From: Microbacterium galbinum | GTDB lineage: Bacteria; Actinomycetota; Actinomycetes; Actinomycetales; Microbacteriaceae | DNA length: 64,000 nt | Direction: 5' to 3' | Assembly (NCBI RefSeq): GCF_023091225.1 | Contig: NZ_JAHWXM010000001.1 | Coordinates: forward strand, 2,687,913-2,751,912 | Shown: positions 51,427 through 61,484 of the stretch, in pieces | Layout of the letters: each line of letters opens with the position of its first letter | How positions within the stretch are numbered: position 1 is the first letter of the stretch | Notes under the pieces: model-generated | Told to the model about the DNA's origin: nothing | Seen by the model: the letters and a program-made list of their open reading frames with translations, nothing else | Database searches by the model: none | Program-made: the position numbers and the translations under genes

Positions 51427-51506
51427 CATAACTCAGGACGGATGCGCCGAATCGGCCGCGAACGGGGCCCGAATCGGCCGATCGGCGCCGTTCGTCCTGA
51501 GTCATG
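51427..51506. repeat. Intergenic dyad element, AACTCAGGAC family, copy 2
   Basis: Arms of 32 bases (51427-51458 and 51475-51506) pair at most positions, with ends CATAACTCAGGAC and GTCCTGAGTCATG. It begins six bases after the oxidoreductase stop and so probably terminates that gene, as the similar copy at 6676-6764 does for the LacI gene. Confidence 0.65.
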
Positions 51507-51546
51507 GACGGCGGATACCGCGGCTGACGCGTCCGGAAGACGGAGA

Positions 51547-51578
51547 AGACCCCCGCCGACCCGATTCGGCGGGGGTCT
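51547..51578. terminator. Hairpin terminator
   Basis: Perfect 13-base arms AGACCCCCGCCGA (51547-51559) and TCGGCGGGGGTCT (51566-51578) enclose six bases. The rest of the 51422-51875 gap holds no gene; 51579-51840 shows nothing recognisable. Confidence 0.7.
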
Positions 51579-51831
51579 GCGGGCGCTTGGCGCCCGAGGC
51601 GCGGAATCCTGTGACTTCCCGATCCGGTCTGAGTCGTCCGCGCATCTGTAGTTGTAGTTCGCCGAAGTGACCGGCCGGTGAACGCCGCCTCAACATCCGG
51701 ATGCTGCTCCGACCGGTGCGAAATGTCGATTCTGGGGCTCGATACCCGGCATTCGTGATCGATCAGTGCGCTTTTCGGGAGGGGTGGCCGTGAGATGCAT
51801 GGACGCCCTAGTAAATACGCGGGGATCGAAG

Positions 51832-51859
51832 TAAACTCGCGATGTGCCAACGATGGCAC
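51832..51859 (+). promoter_or_regulatory. Candidate promoter and dyad upstream of mmsA
   Basis: TAAACT (51832-51837) is a plausible -10, with a poor -35. The dyad GTGCCAACGATGGCAC (51844-51859) lies just downstream, about 17 bases before mmsA, in the place of a repressor site or leader hairpin. Confidence 0.4.
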
Positions 51860-51875
51860 GAAGGGACGTCGCACA

Positions 51876-53378
<1,503 letters not shown>

Positions 53379-53391
53379 CCACATCTTTTGC

Positions 53392-53422
53392 GGTTCCTGA
53401 GCCTGTCGAAGGGCAGGAACCC
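53392..53422. repeat. REP-like repeat between mmsA and acyl-CoA dehydrogenase
   Basis: An inverted core (CCTGAGCCTGTCGAAGGGCAGG) is flanked by GGTT and AACC, forming a compact hairpin with GGTTCCTG and CAGGAACC arms. It lies inside the putative operon, seven bases before the downstream Shine-Dalgarno, and might attenuate or stabilise the mRNA. Confidence 0.75.
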
Positions 53423-53440
53423 AGGATCAAGGAGTCGATG

Positions 53441-54628
53441 ATGACCATGACCGACGTGACCACTCCCCTCACCGCCGACGAGCGCGACGCGATCCTCGAG
53501 GCCGTGCGCGAGTTCACCGAGATCGAGCTCGCCCCGCACGCGCTCGAGCGCGACGAGCAGCACATCTTCCCCCGCGAGTCGCTGGGCCGCGGCGGCGAGC
53601 TGGGCCTCGGCGGCATCTACGTACGCGAGGAGTCCGGCGGCACGGGACTCAGCCGCACCGACACCGTCGCGATCTTCGAGGAGCTCGCGCAGGGCGACCC
53701 CGCGGTCGCGGCGTACATCTCGATCCACAACATGGTGGCGTGGATGATCGACACCTACGGCAGCGACGAGCAGATCGCCCGGTGGATGCCCGATCTCACC
53801 GCCATGGCGGAGTTCGGCGGCTACTGCCTCACCGAGCCGGGCGCCGGATCGGATGCCGCGAACATCGCCACGAGCGCGGTGCGCGACGGCGACGACTACG
53901 TGCTCACCGGCGTGAAGCAGTTCATCTCCGGCGCGGGCGAGGCCGCGGTGTACGTCGTGATGGCGCGCACCGGCGGCCCCGGTGCCGGTGGCATCAGCGC
54001 CATCCTCGTCCCCGGCGATGCCGAGGGGCTCGGCTTCGGCGCACTCGAGAAGAAGATGGGGTGGCACGCGCAGCCCACGCGCCAGGTGATCTTCGACGGA
54101 GTGCGGGTGCCGGCATCCGCTCTGCTCGGCGAGGAGGGGCGCGGTTTCGCGATCGCGATGTCCGCCCTCAACGGCGGACGCCTCAACATCGCCGCCTGCT
54201 CGCTGGGCGGCGCGCAGTGGGCGCTCGACCGGGCCGTGCGATACGTGCACGAGCGGGTCGCGTTCGGCGAGCCGCTCGCCGAGAAGCAGTCGATCCTGTT
54301 CCAGATCGCCGACATGCGCACCGAACTGCAGGCCGCGCGACTCATGGTGCGCGACGGCGCGGCGGCGGTCGACGCGAAGGCGCCGGACGCGACGATGCGC
54401 TGCGCGATGGCCAAGCGCTTCGCGACCGATGCCGGGTTCGACATCGCCAACCGCGCGCTCCAACTGCACGGCGGCTACGGGTACCTGCAGGACTACGGCA
54501 TCGAGAAGGTCGTGCGCGACCTGCGGGTGCACCAGATCCTCGAGGGCACGAACGAGATCATGCGGCTCATCGTCGGGCGCGAGATGCTGCGGCCCTCCGG
54601 ATCGGCTTCGATGCGGAGCGCATCATGA
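53441..54628 (+). CDS. Acyl-CoA dehydrogenase (isobutyryl-CoA dehydrogenase-like)
   Basis: The 395-residue flavoprotein has the acyl-CoA dehydrogenase signatures: GGYCLTEPGAGSDAANIATSA, the FAD-binding KQFISGAGEAAVYVVMART, and RVHQILEGTNEIMRLIVGR with the catalytic Glu. ATG 53441 is preferred over the adjacent ATG 53438 based on six-base spacing from AAGGAG. The neighbours point to isobutyryl-CoA as substrate; electrons go to the ETF encoded downstream. The stop overlaps mmsB by four bases. Confidence 0.92.
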   Translation: MTMTDVTTPLTADERDAILEAVREFTEIELAPHALERDEQHIFPRESLGRGGELGLGGIYVREESGGTGLSRTDTVAIFEELAQGDPAVAAYISIHNMVAWMIDTYGSDEQIARWMPDLTAMAEFGGYCLTEPGAGSDAANIATSAVRDGDDYVLTGVKQFISGAGEAAVYVVMARTGGPGAGGISAILVPGDAEGLGFGALEKKMGWHAQPTRQVIFDGVRVPASALLGEEGRGFAIAMSALNGGRLNIAACSLGGAQWALDRAVRYVHERVAFGEPLAEKQSILFQIADMRTELQAARLMVRDGAAAVDAKAPDATMRCAMAKRFATDAGFDIANRALQLHGGYGYLQDYGIEKVVRDLRVHQILEGTNEIMRLIVGREMLRPSGSASMRSAS

Positions 54629-55518
54629 GCCGCATCGCCTTCCTCGGTCTCGGCCACATGGGCCTGCCGATGGCGGTCAACCTCGTGAAGGCCGGGCACG
54701 AGGTGCAGGGGTTCGACCCGGTGCCCGCGGCAGCGGATGCGGCGCGGGCCGCCGGCATCCCGATCGCGGCCAGCGGGGCGGACGCCGCAGCCGATGCGGA
54801 TGCCGTCATCACGATGTTCCCCGCCGGGAAGCACGTGCTCGACGCGTACCACGGCGGGCTGCTCGCGGCGGCCCGGCCCGGCACGCTGTTCATCGAATCG
54901 TCGACGATCGCGGTCGACGAGGCGCGCGCGGCGCACGCGCTCGCGCTCGCCGCGGGGCACCGCAACATCGACGCTCCCGTCTCGGGCGGGGTCGTGGGAG
55001 CCGAGAACGGCACGCTCGCGTTCATGGTGGGCGGCAGCGACGAGGACTTCGCCGCTGCCCTTCCGCTGCTCGAGGCGATGGGTAAGAGGATCGTGCACTG
55101 CGGCGGTTCCGGGCTCGGCCAGGCGGCGAAGGTGTGCAACAACATGGTGCTCGCCGTGTCGCAGATCGCCGTCGCCGAGGCGTTCGTGCTGGGGGAGCGG
55201 CTGGGGCTCGAACATCAGGCGCTGTTCGACGTGGTGTCGCAGGCATCCGGTCAGTGCTGGTCGATCACCACCAACTGCCCCGTGCCGGGTCCGGTGCCGA
55301 CGAGTCCCGCGAATCGCGACTATCAGCCGGGCTTCGCCGGTGCGCTGATGGCCAAGGATCTCGGGCTCGCCCTGCAGGCGATCGAGCAGACCTCGACGGA
55401 TGCCCGCATGGGTCGGCTCGCCCAGCAGCTCTACGCCGCCTACGCCGCGGGCGACGGTGCCGGCCGCGACTTCTCCGGCATCATCGCCGACATCCGCGAC
55501 TCCGCACCCCGTTCCTGA
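54625..55518 (+). CDS. mmsB: 3-hydroxyisobutyrate dehydrogenase
   Basis: This 297-residue protein has the NAD motif [24 protein letters not shown], the [22 protein letters not shown] substrate segment and the catalytic Lys in [15 protein letters not shown]. The C-terminal [23 protein letters not shown] is characteristic of MmsB. It oxidises 3-hydroxyisobutyrate to methylmalonate semialdehyde, the substrate of MmsA. Its ATG overlaps the acyl-CoA dehydrogenase stop (ATGA). Confidence 0.95.
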   Translation: MSRIAFLGLGHMGLPMAVNLVKAGHEVQGFDPVPAAADAARAAGIPIAASGADAAADADAVITMFPAGKHVLDAYHGGLLAAARPGTLFIESSTIAVDEARAAHALALAAGHRNIDAPVSGGVVGAENGTLAFMVGGSDEDFAAALPLLEAMGKRIVHCGGSGLGQAAKVCNNMVLAVSQIAVAEAFVLGERLGLEHQALFDVVSQASGQCWSITTNCPVPGPVPTSPANRDYQPGFAGALMAKDLGLALQAIEQTSTDARMGRLAQQLYAAYAAGDGAGRDFSGIIADIRDSAPRS

Positions 55519-55580
55519 GCGAGTGGAGCGAGACGAAGGACGCGGGCGCGATACTGAAGACCACGCGACGAAGGAGAGAC

Positions 55581-56357
55581 ATGACCGAGTACGAGACGAT
55601 CCTGGTCGAGCAGCGCGGACGCGTGGGGTGGATCACCCTGAACAGACCGCAGGCCCTGAACGCCCTGAACGGCCGGGTGTCGGAGGAGGTCACGGCCGCA
55701 GCGGTCGCGTTCGACGCCGATGAGGGCGTGGGGGCGATCGTGGTCACCGGGTCCGAGAAGGCCTTCGCCGCGGGTGCCGACATCAAGGAGATGGAGGGCA
55801 TGTCGTCGGCCGAGATGCTCGCCACCGACCACTTCGGCGCATGGAGCGACTTCGCGGCCGTGCGCACGCCCGTGATCGCGGCGGTCTCGGGCTTCGCACT
55901 GGGCGGCGGATGCGAGCTGGCGATGATGTGCGACATCATCCTCGCCGCCGACACCGCGAAGTTCGGGCAGCCCGAGATCAACCTCGGCGTGATCCCCGGT
56001 ATGGGAGGAACGCAGCGGCTCATCCGTGCGGTCGGGTACTACAAGGCCGCCGAACTCGTGCTCTCGGGGCGGATCATCGGCGCCGAGGAGGCCGAGCGGA
56101 TCGGTCTGGTCTCGCGGCTGGTGCCGGCATCCGATCTGCTCGCCGAGGCGACGACGCTGGCCGAGACGATCGCGTCGAAGTCGCTGCCCTCGCTCTACGC
56201 CGCGAAGGCCGCGCTCGACACCGCGATGGAAACCTCGCTCACCGACGGCCTCGCGCACGAGAAGCAGGCGTTCGCGCTGCTCTTCGACACCGAGGATCAG
56301 AAGGAGGGCATGGCCGCGTTCCGTGAGAAGCGGCAGCCCGACTTCCGGAACAGATGA
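55581..56357 (+). CDS. Enoyl-CoA hydratase
   Basis: The 258-residue crotonase-family protein has [13 protein letters not shown], the oxyanion-hole [10 protein letters not shown] and [15 protein letters not shown], and [19 protein letters not shown]; both catalytic Glu residues of the true hydratases are present. In this set it would hydrate methacrylyl-CoA in valine breakdown. AAGGAG precedes ATG. A separate 3-hydroxyisobutyryl-CoA hydrolase is not seen in the cluster; this protein looks like a hydratase and not that hydrolase. Confidence 0.92.
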   Translation: MTEYETILVEQRGRVGWITLNRPQALNALNGRVSEEVTAAAVAFDADEGVGAIVVTGSEKAFAAGADIKEMEGMSSAEMLATDHFGAWSDFAAVRTPVIAAVSGFALGGGCELAMMCDIILAADTAKFGQPEINLGVIPGMGGTQRLIRAVGYYKAAELVLSGRIIGAEEAERIGLVSRLVPASDLLAEATTLAETIASKSLPSLYAAKAALDTAMETSLTDGLAHEKQAFALLFDTEDQKEGMAAFREKRQPDFRNR

Positions 56358-56371
56358 CTCCCGCGCCCGCC

Positions 56372-56815
56372 TCAGCCCCGCAGCGACTCGACGATCTTGG
56401 CGAGGCGGCGCTCGCGGGTGGCTTCCTGCTTGGCCTCGGCGATCGCGCGAGCGTGCTCCTTGCGGGCCGAGTAGGCGAGGGTGTCGAAGGCGGCGCGCAG
56501 CGCGGGGTCGGCGTCGAGGGCGGCAGTGAGTTCGGCGGGCTCGTCGACGGTGCGCTCAGCGGCGTCGAGGCGGATGACGGCGTCGACCTCGTCGCCGATC
56601 TCGACGCCCAGTTCGGCGCGCGACGCCTTGCTCAGGCCGATGAGGTTGCGCCCTCCCATGCGGCTGAGACGCAGTCGAGCGGTGCGCTCGCCGATCGTCA
56701 CCGCCACCGGGAAGGCCTTGCCCGCGCCGAACGATTCGACCTGCTCATCGGTGAGGACGATGGCGGTCGCCGGGCCGCCCGCCGGGAGGGTCGTGTGGAT
56801 GCGCAGCTCTCTCAT
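56372..56815 (-). CDS. DUF1905/YdeI-type protein
   Basis: The 147-residue protein has an N-terminal beta-rich DUF1905 domain (MRELRIHTTLPAGGPATAIVL and RTARLRLSRMGGRNLIGLSKASRAELGV) and a C-terminal YdeI/OmpD-associated helix region (FDTLAYSARKEHARAIAEAKQEATRERRLAKIVESLR). This family is linked to stress or bacteriocin protection in some bacteria. ATG 56815 is preferred over GTG 56821. It stands next to an SRPBCC gene and a MarR gene on the same strand. Function uncertain. Confidence 0.85.
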   Translation of the reverse strand: MRELRIHTTLPAGGPATAIVLTDEQVESFGAGKAFPVAVTIGERTARLRLSRMGGRNLIGLSKASRAELGVEIGDEVDAVIRLDAAERTVDEPAELTAALDADPALRAAFDTLAYSARKEHARAIAEAKQEATRERRLAKIVESLRG

Positions 56816-56835
56816 GCGCACAGGGTACGCCGGGA

Positions 56836-57288
56836 TCAGGGGTTCTCGAGTTCCGCCACGAGGGTGCGGTTGCGCGCGGCGATCACGCGACGCATGTACT
56901 CGCGCAGGAACAGTGCGTCGACCGCGCGCCCGATCGGGCCGAACGGCGAGCGGAACGTCACGACGTCGCGCATGAGGGTGCCCCGCGGATGCTCCGCGAA
57001 CGAGTGCACGTGCAGGAACGACCCGAACGGCCCCGAGATCTGCCGGTCGCGGAACCCGCGCGGGGGATCGATGTCGAACACCCGCGACCGCAACCGGAAC
57101 GGGATGCCGAAGTGCCGCGCCCGCCAGGTGGCCGTCGAGCCCTCGCTGAACGCCCCGCCGGCGGGAGCTTCGACCATCGTCTCGCCGTGCGCCGCCATCG
57201 ATCGCACGTGCAGCTCGGGATCGAGGGATGCCGCGAACACCGCGTCGACGGGAGCGGCGATCACGGTCTCGAGCACGAACTGCGCCAT
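56836..57288 (-). CDS. SRPBCC (START-like) family protein
   Basis: The 150-residue protein has the SRPBCC beginning FVLETVIAAPVDAVFAASLDPELHVRSM and continues with GFRDRQISGPFGSFLHVHSFAEHPRGTLMRDVVTFRSPFGPIGRAVDALF. Such folds form a deep hydrophobic pocket for lipid-like ligands. ATG 57288 is one base after the MarR stop, so it is translationally coupled. It is commonly found with genes for lipid or aromatic metabolism; a ligand cannot be assigned. Confidence 0.87.
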   Translation of the reverse strand: MAQFVLETVIAAPVDAVFAASLDPELHVRSMAAHGETMVEAPAGGAFSEGSTATWRARHFGIPFRLRSRVFDIDPPRGFRDRQISGPFGSFLHVHSFAEHPRGTLMRDVVTFRSPFGPIGRAVDALFLREYMRRVIAARNRTLVAELENP

Positions 57289-57289
57289 G

Positions 57290-57826
57290 TCAGAGGGGCT
57301 CCGGGGTCGGGCGGGGGTCGGTGAAGTCGCCGGCATCCTTGCGCAGGCGCGCGACGATCGCGACGAGCTCGGCCGCGTCGTCGCGATCGATGCCGGGAGA
57401 CGCGAACACGTCGGCGTTGAGCGCGGCGGTGGCCCGCTCGACCAGGTCGCGACCGGCCACGGTGAGTGCGAGCAGGGCGGCGCGGCCGTCGTGCGGGTGC
57501 GGTTCGCGCACGATCAGCCCGTCGCGCACGAGACGGTCGGCGGTGCTGGTGACGGTGGTCGCGTGCACCTGCAGGCGTGCCACCACGCTCGACAGGGGCA
57601 GGCGCCCCTCGCGGCTGAACGCGAGCAGGCGCAGCACCTCGTAGCGCGCGAAGCTCAGTGCGAAGGGCTTGAGGGCCTGATCCACGCGGGCGAGCAGCAG
57701 CTGCTGCGCCCGCATGACCGAGGTCACGACGGCCATGCCGTCGGCGGCATCCGTCCATCCGTGCGCGAGCCACTGCCGCTTCGCCTCGGCGAGCGGATCC
57801 ACGGGCAGGGGGCGGGGACGGGCCAC
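57290..57826 (-). CDS. MarR-family regulator
   Basis: This 178-residue protein begins at GTG 57826 and has the MarR winged helix (LPLSSVVARLQVHATTVTSTADRLVRDGLIVREPHPHDGRAALLALTVAGRDL). An N-terminal part with LAEAKRQWLAHGW is typical of one actinobacterial subgroup. It heads a leftward operon with the SRPBCC and perhaps DUF1905 genes, and is divergent from etfB; fatty-acid or branched-acid linked control is possible. Confidence 0.88.
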   Translation of the reverse strand: MARPRPLPVDPLAEAKRQWLAHGWTDAADGMAVVTSVMRAQQLLLARVDQALKPFALSFARYEVLRLLAFSREGRLPLSSVVARLQVHATTVTSTADRLVRDGLIVREPHPHDGRAALLALTVAGRDLVERATAALNADVFASPGIDRDDAAELVAIVARLRKDAGDFTDPRPTPEPL

Positions 57827-57948
57827 GCCTCTACGGTACTCGGCGCGCGCGCCGCCGAGCGGATGCCGTCACCGCTGGTTCTCAGTTTCATCGAAGCTGA
57901 GACGCAGTGCCGCAGGACTAGAATCGACACAGTCGTGAGGAGCAATCG

Positions 57949-58725
57949 ATGAAGATCTTCGTCCTGGTCAAAGAGGTGCCCGACACCTACGGCGACCGCA
58001 AGCTGAACCTGGAGACCGGGCTGGCCGATCGGGCCGCCGGAGACGTGGTGCTCGACGAGATCACCGAGCGCGCCCTCGAGGTCGCCCTGAGCCACGCCGA
58101 CGCGAGCGAGGGCACGGAGGTCGTCGCCATCTCGATGGCCCCCGAGGGGTCGACCGCCACGGTGCGACGTGCGCTCGCGATCGGCGCGGCATCCGCAGTG
58201 CACATCGCCGACGAGCAGCTCACCGGCGCCGACCTCGGTCTCACCGCCGAGGTGCTCGCCGCCGCGATCCGCCGCGGCGCCCCCGACCTCGTCATCACCG
58301 GCAACCTGTCGACCGACGGCTCGGGCGGGGTCATCCCCGCGATGCTCGCCGAGCACCTCGGCTGGGCGCAGGCGACGGCACTCACGACGGTCGAGATCGG
58401 CGCGGATGCCGTCACCGGAACCCGCGCGACCGACTTCGGGTCGCAGACGGTGAGCGCCGCGCTGCCGGCCGTGATCTCGATCACCGAGGCGCTGCCGGAC
58501 GCCCGCTTCCCGAACTTCAAGGGCATCATGGCCGCGAAGAAGAAGCCGGTGGAAGTGCTCTCGCTCGCCGACCTCGACGTCTCGGCCGATCCCTCCGCGG
58601 CGCCGCGCACCATCATGACCGCGGTCGCCGAGAAGCCCCCGCGTGCGGCGGGGGTCAAGATCACCGACGAGGGCGATGCCGCCCAGCAGCTCGTCGACTA
58701 CCTCGTGCAGAACAGGCTGGTGTGA
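57949..58725 (+). CDS. etfB: Electron transfer flavoprotein beta subunit
   Basis: The 258-residue protein begins [23 protein letters not shown] and has [49 protein letters not shown], all typical of EtfB. It binds AMP and pairs with EtfA to accept electrons from acyl-CoA dehydrogenases. GGAGCAATCG precedes the ATG. Two bases separate it from etfA. Confidence 0.95.
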   Translation: MKIFVLVKEVPDTYGDRKLNLETGLADRAAGDVVLDEITERALEVALSHADASEGTEVVAISMAPEGSTATVRRALAIGAASAVHIADEQLTGADLGLTAEVLAAAIRRGAPDLVITGNLSTDGSGGVIPAMLAEHLGWAQATALTTVEIGADAVTGTRATDFGSQTVSAALPAVISITEALPDARFPNFKGIMAAKKKPVEVLSLADLDVSADPSAAPRTIMTAVAEKPPRAAGVKITDEGDAAQQLVDYLVQNRLV

Positions 58726-58726
58726 C

Positions 58727-59695
58727 ATGGGCTACCCCGAGAACCCGATCCTCGTGCTCGTCGACGTCGACCCTGCCGGTGCTCCCGCCTCGAGTACGGC
58801 CGCGCTGCTCGGCGCGGCCTCGACGATCGGTGCGCCGGTCGCCGTGATCGTGGGCAGCTCCTCCGATGCCGCCGCCGAGGTCGCCGCGCTCGGAGCATCC
58901 GTCGTGCTCACGGCCGATGCGGATGCCGCCGTCCTCACCGTGCCCGTGGTCGACGCCCTGCAGGCCGCGTTCGAGCGGGTGCAGCCCGACGCGGTGCTCG
59001 TGTCGAACTCGATCGCCGGACGCGACGCCGCCGCCCGTCTCGCCGTGCGCGCAGGGCTCGCGTTGTCGGTCGACGCGATCGGGGTGTCGCGCGACGACGA
59101 GGGCGTGGTCGCGCACCACTCCGTCTACGGCGGCGCGTACCTCGTGGACTCCGCTCCCACCTACGGCGCGCCGGTCATCACGGTGCGTCAGGGCGCGGTG
59201 GATGCCCGGGCCGAGGCCGTCGCCTCCCCCTCGGTCGAGGTGCTCGACGTCGCCGGGTCGGGGGTCGCCGCGGCATCCGTCGGCCCGATCGAAGCCGTCG
59301 AGCAGGCCTCGTCGCGGCCCGAACTGCGCGGGGCGACCCGTGTCGTCTCGGGTGGACGCGGACTCGCCTCGAAGGAGAAGTTCGTGCTCGTCGAGGAACT
59401 CGCCGATGCCCTCGGCGCCGCGGTCGGCGCCTCGCGCGCCGCCGTCGACGCGGGGTACATCCCGCAGTCGCACCAGGTCGGGCAGACCGGTGTCTCGGTG
59501 TCGCCGCAGCTGTACGTCGCGCTCGGCATCTCGGGTGCGATCCAGCACCGCGCGGGCATGCAGACCTCCAAGACCATCGTGGCGATCAATAAAGACGGCG
59601 AGGCCCCGATCTTCGACGTCGCCGATTTCGGTATCGTCGGCGACCTGTTCACGATCGTGCCTCAGGTGATCGCCGCCCTCGAGGCCCGGAAGTAG
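58727..59695 (+). CDS. etfA: Electron transfer flavoprotein alpha subunit
   Basis: The 322-residue protein has a divergent N-terminal domain and the highly conserved C-terminal FAD domain: [89 protein letters not shown]. It binds the FAD that carries electrons from the acyl-CoA dehydrogenase (53441-54628) to the respiratory chain through an ETF dehydrogenase, which is not in the window. Confidence 0.95.
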   Translation: MGYPENPILVLVDVDPAGAPASSTAALLGAASTIGAPVAVIVGSSSDAAAEVAALGASVVLTADADAAVLTVPVVDALQAAFERVQPDAVLVSNSIAGRDAAARLAVRAGLALSVDAIGVSRDDEGVVAHHSVYGGAYLVDSAPTYGAPVITVRQGAVDARAEAVASPSVEVLDVAGSGVAAASVGPIEAVEQASSRPELRGATRVVSGGRGLASKEKFVLVEELADALGAAVGASRAAVDAGYIPQSHQVGQTGVSVSPQLYVALGISGAIQHRAGMQTSKTIVAINKDGEAPIFDVADFGIVGDLFTIVPQVIAALEARK

Positions 59696-59703
59696 GGGAG
59701 TCC

Positions 59704-61347
59704 ATGGTCTCCGAGGCTCAGGAGGGGCGGATGCTGCGTCGCGGTCTGCCGCGCGTACCCGGGGGAGAGCCCTGGCCGCCGGCGGGCGCCTCGGCGGGGT
59801 GGGTGCCTTCGACGGGCTCAGGGACCCAGGTTTCTGCGGAGCGGGGCCCTTCGACAAGCTCAGGGACCCAGGTTCTTCCCGCTGAGACGGAGTGGGTCGC
59901 TGAGCCTGTCGAAGCGTCCCCCCACGAGACGCCGAGCTCCCTCCGTCGCGGACTCCCGCGCACGCCGGGTGGAGAGCCGTGGCCACCGGTCGGAGCTCCC
60001 GCGGGGCGGGGCCCTTCGACAGGCTCAGGGACCCAGGTGTCCGAGCCGGTCGCTGACCCGGTCCCTGATCCGGAGCCCGTCGCTGAGCAGGAATCGGTCG
60101 CTGAACGAAACCGGGTCGCTGAGCCTGTCGAAGCGTCCGCCCACGAGACTCCCGTCACGTCCGGCATCCGCCGTGGTCTCCCGCGCACTCCGGGCGGCGA
60201 GCCCTGGCCGCCGGCCGGCACCGTCGCGGGGCGGGGCCCTTCGACAGGCTCAGGGACCCAGGTTCGTCCCGTCGAACCCGACGGGCCCGCTGAGCAGGAC
60301 GGGGTCGCTGAGCAGGATCGGGTCGATGACCTCGTCGAAGCGTCCCCCCGCGCGGCACTCGTCGTCACCGCGACCGCCCCGCCCCGCCCTCCCACGGCCT
60401 GGAACGGCACTGCCCCGCGCCGAATCGCGACCGCGGCCGCCGCATCCGCTCGTCCGCGCCCGACCTGGACGCAGGGCATCGCCGTGCTGTTCGGTGCCGC
60501 AGCCCTCGGTGTTCTCGCGGCGGCCGCGGTCGCGCTCGTGCGCACGCTGCTGAGCTTCCCGTTCATGCAGGACTTCCTCGCGGCGTTCCCCGGCGAGTAC
60601 ACCTCGCCGATCGCCGTCGAGCCGGGCTTCGCGCCGTGGGTCGGGTGGCAGCACTTCTTCAACGTGTTCCTGATGGTGCTGATCATCCGCTCGGGTCTGC
60701 GGGTGCGCACCGAGAAGCGGCCGACCGTGTTCTGGGCGCCGCGGGGAAATCCCAAGGGCAAGATCAGCCTGACGCTGTGGTTCCATCAGGCGCTCGACAT
60801 CCTGTGGCTCGTGAACGGTGTCGTGTTCGTGGTGCTGCTGATCGTCACCGGGCACTGGGTGCGGATCGTGCCGACGAGCTGGGAGGTCTTCCCGAATGCG
60901 CTGTCGGCGGCCCTGCAGTACGTGTCGTTCGACTGGCCGCACGAGAACGGCTGGAACAACTACAACAGTCTGCAGCAGCTCGCCTACTTCGCGACCGTTT
61001 TCATCGCTGCCCCGCTGGCGGCGATCACCGGCTTCCGGATGTCGGGGCTGTGGCCCAAGAAGGCCGAGAAGCTCTCGAAGGCGTACCCGGTGGAGTGGGC
61101 GCGGGCGCTGCACTTCCCGATCATGCTGTATTTCGTGGCGTTCATCATCGCGCACGTGGCGCTGGTGATCCTGACCGGATTCCTGCGCAACCTCAACCAC
61201 ATGTACGCGTCTCAGGATGCCGTGACGTGGACGGGCTTCTGGGTGTTCGTGGTGTCGCTCGTGGTGATCGCCGGCGCGTGGGTGGCGGCTCGCCCCCTGG
61301 TGCTCGCCCCTATCGCGAAGGTCTTCGGCAACGTGTCGGGGCGGTAG
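59704..61347 (+). CDS. Cytochrome b/b6-domain membrane protein with REP-derived N-terminal extension
   Basis: The 547-residue protein has about 230 disordered N-terminal residues and then a cytochrome b561/formate-dehydrogenase-gamma-like domain of four main membrane helices with His residues in GWQHFFN, WFHQALD and LHFPIMLYFVAFIIAH. The N-terminus repeats RRGLPRxPGGEPWPP three times; spaces between are filled by REP-coded GPSTGSGTQV and VAEPVEAS peptides. It starts eight bases after etfA, with GGGGAG upstream. No formate dehydrogenase subunits are near, so it might pass electrons between ETF and quinone; this is speculative. Confidence 0.85.
   Translation: MVSEAQEGRMLRRGLPRVPGGEPWPPAGASAGWVPSTGSGTQVSAERGPSTSSGTQVLPAETEWVAEPVEASPHETPSSLRRGLPRTPGGEPWPPVGAPAGRGPSTGSGTQVSEPVADPVPDPEPVAEQESVAERNRVAEPVEASAHETPVTSGIRRGLPRTPGGEPWPPAGTVAGRGPSTGSGTQVRPVEPDGPAEQDGVAEQDRVDDLVEASPRAALVVTATAPPRPPTAWNGTAPRRIATAAAASARPRPTWTQGIAVLFGAAALGVLAAAAVALVRTLLSFPFMQDFLAAFPGEYTSPIAVEPGFAPWVGWQHFFNVFLMVLIIRSGLRVRTEKRPTVFWAPRGNPKGKISLTLWFHQALDILWLVNGVVFVVLLIVTGHWVRIVPTSWEVFPNALSAALQYVSFDWPHENGWNNYNSLQQLAYFATVFIAAPLAAITGFRMSGLWPKKAEKLSKAYPVEWARALHFPIMLYFVAFIIAHVALVILTGFLRNLNHMYASQDAVTWTGFWVFVVSLVVIAGAWVAARPLVLAPIAKVFGNVSGR
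59805..59916 (+). repeat. In-gene REP copies 1-3
   Basis: Direct copies at 59805-59830 and 59844-59872 encode PSTGSGTQV and GPSTSSGTQV; an inverted copy at 59892-59916 encodes WVAEPVEAS. All are in frame. Confidence 0.85.
60009..60135 (+). repeat. In-gene REP copies 4-5
   Basis: A direct copy at 60009-60037 encodes GPSTGSGTQV and an inverted copy at 60111-60135 encodes VAEPVEAS. Confidence 0.85.
60234..60342 (+). repeat. In-gene REP copies 6-7
   Basis: A direct copy at 60234-60262 encodes GPSTGSGTQV; a decayed inverted copy at 60321-60342 encodes VDDLVEAS. Confidence 0.8.
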
Positions 61348-61383
61348 CCCCGCGCACCCCTGCGATCGCCGCGACCCCCGAAA

Positions 61384-61469
61384 GCGTCGAGACCCACCGA
61401 AAACGTCGAGACCCATCACGCCCGACGTGGGCGGTGATGGGTCTCGACGATCGTGGTGGGTCTCGGCGC
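61384..61469. terminator. Nested dyad terminator between convergent genes
   Basis: An inner hairpin (61404-61423 with 61429-61449, arms of about 20 bases with one bulge) is nested within an outer one (GCGTCGAGACCCACC at 61384-61398 and GGTGGGTCTCGGCGC at 61455-61469). Left arms are themselves direct repeats of CGTCGAGACCCA. It lies between the cytochrome b-like gene and the acetyltransferase gene, which converge. Confidence 0.7.
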
Positions 61470-61484
61470 CCGAGGAACGGATGC

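Noticed and set aside
59800..60342. Regularly spaced repeats resembling a CRISPR array
   Set aside because: Repeats alternate in orientation, spacing varies, they lie in frame within a coding gene, and no cas genes are present. They are REP units.
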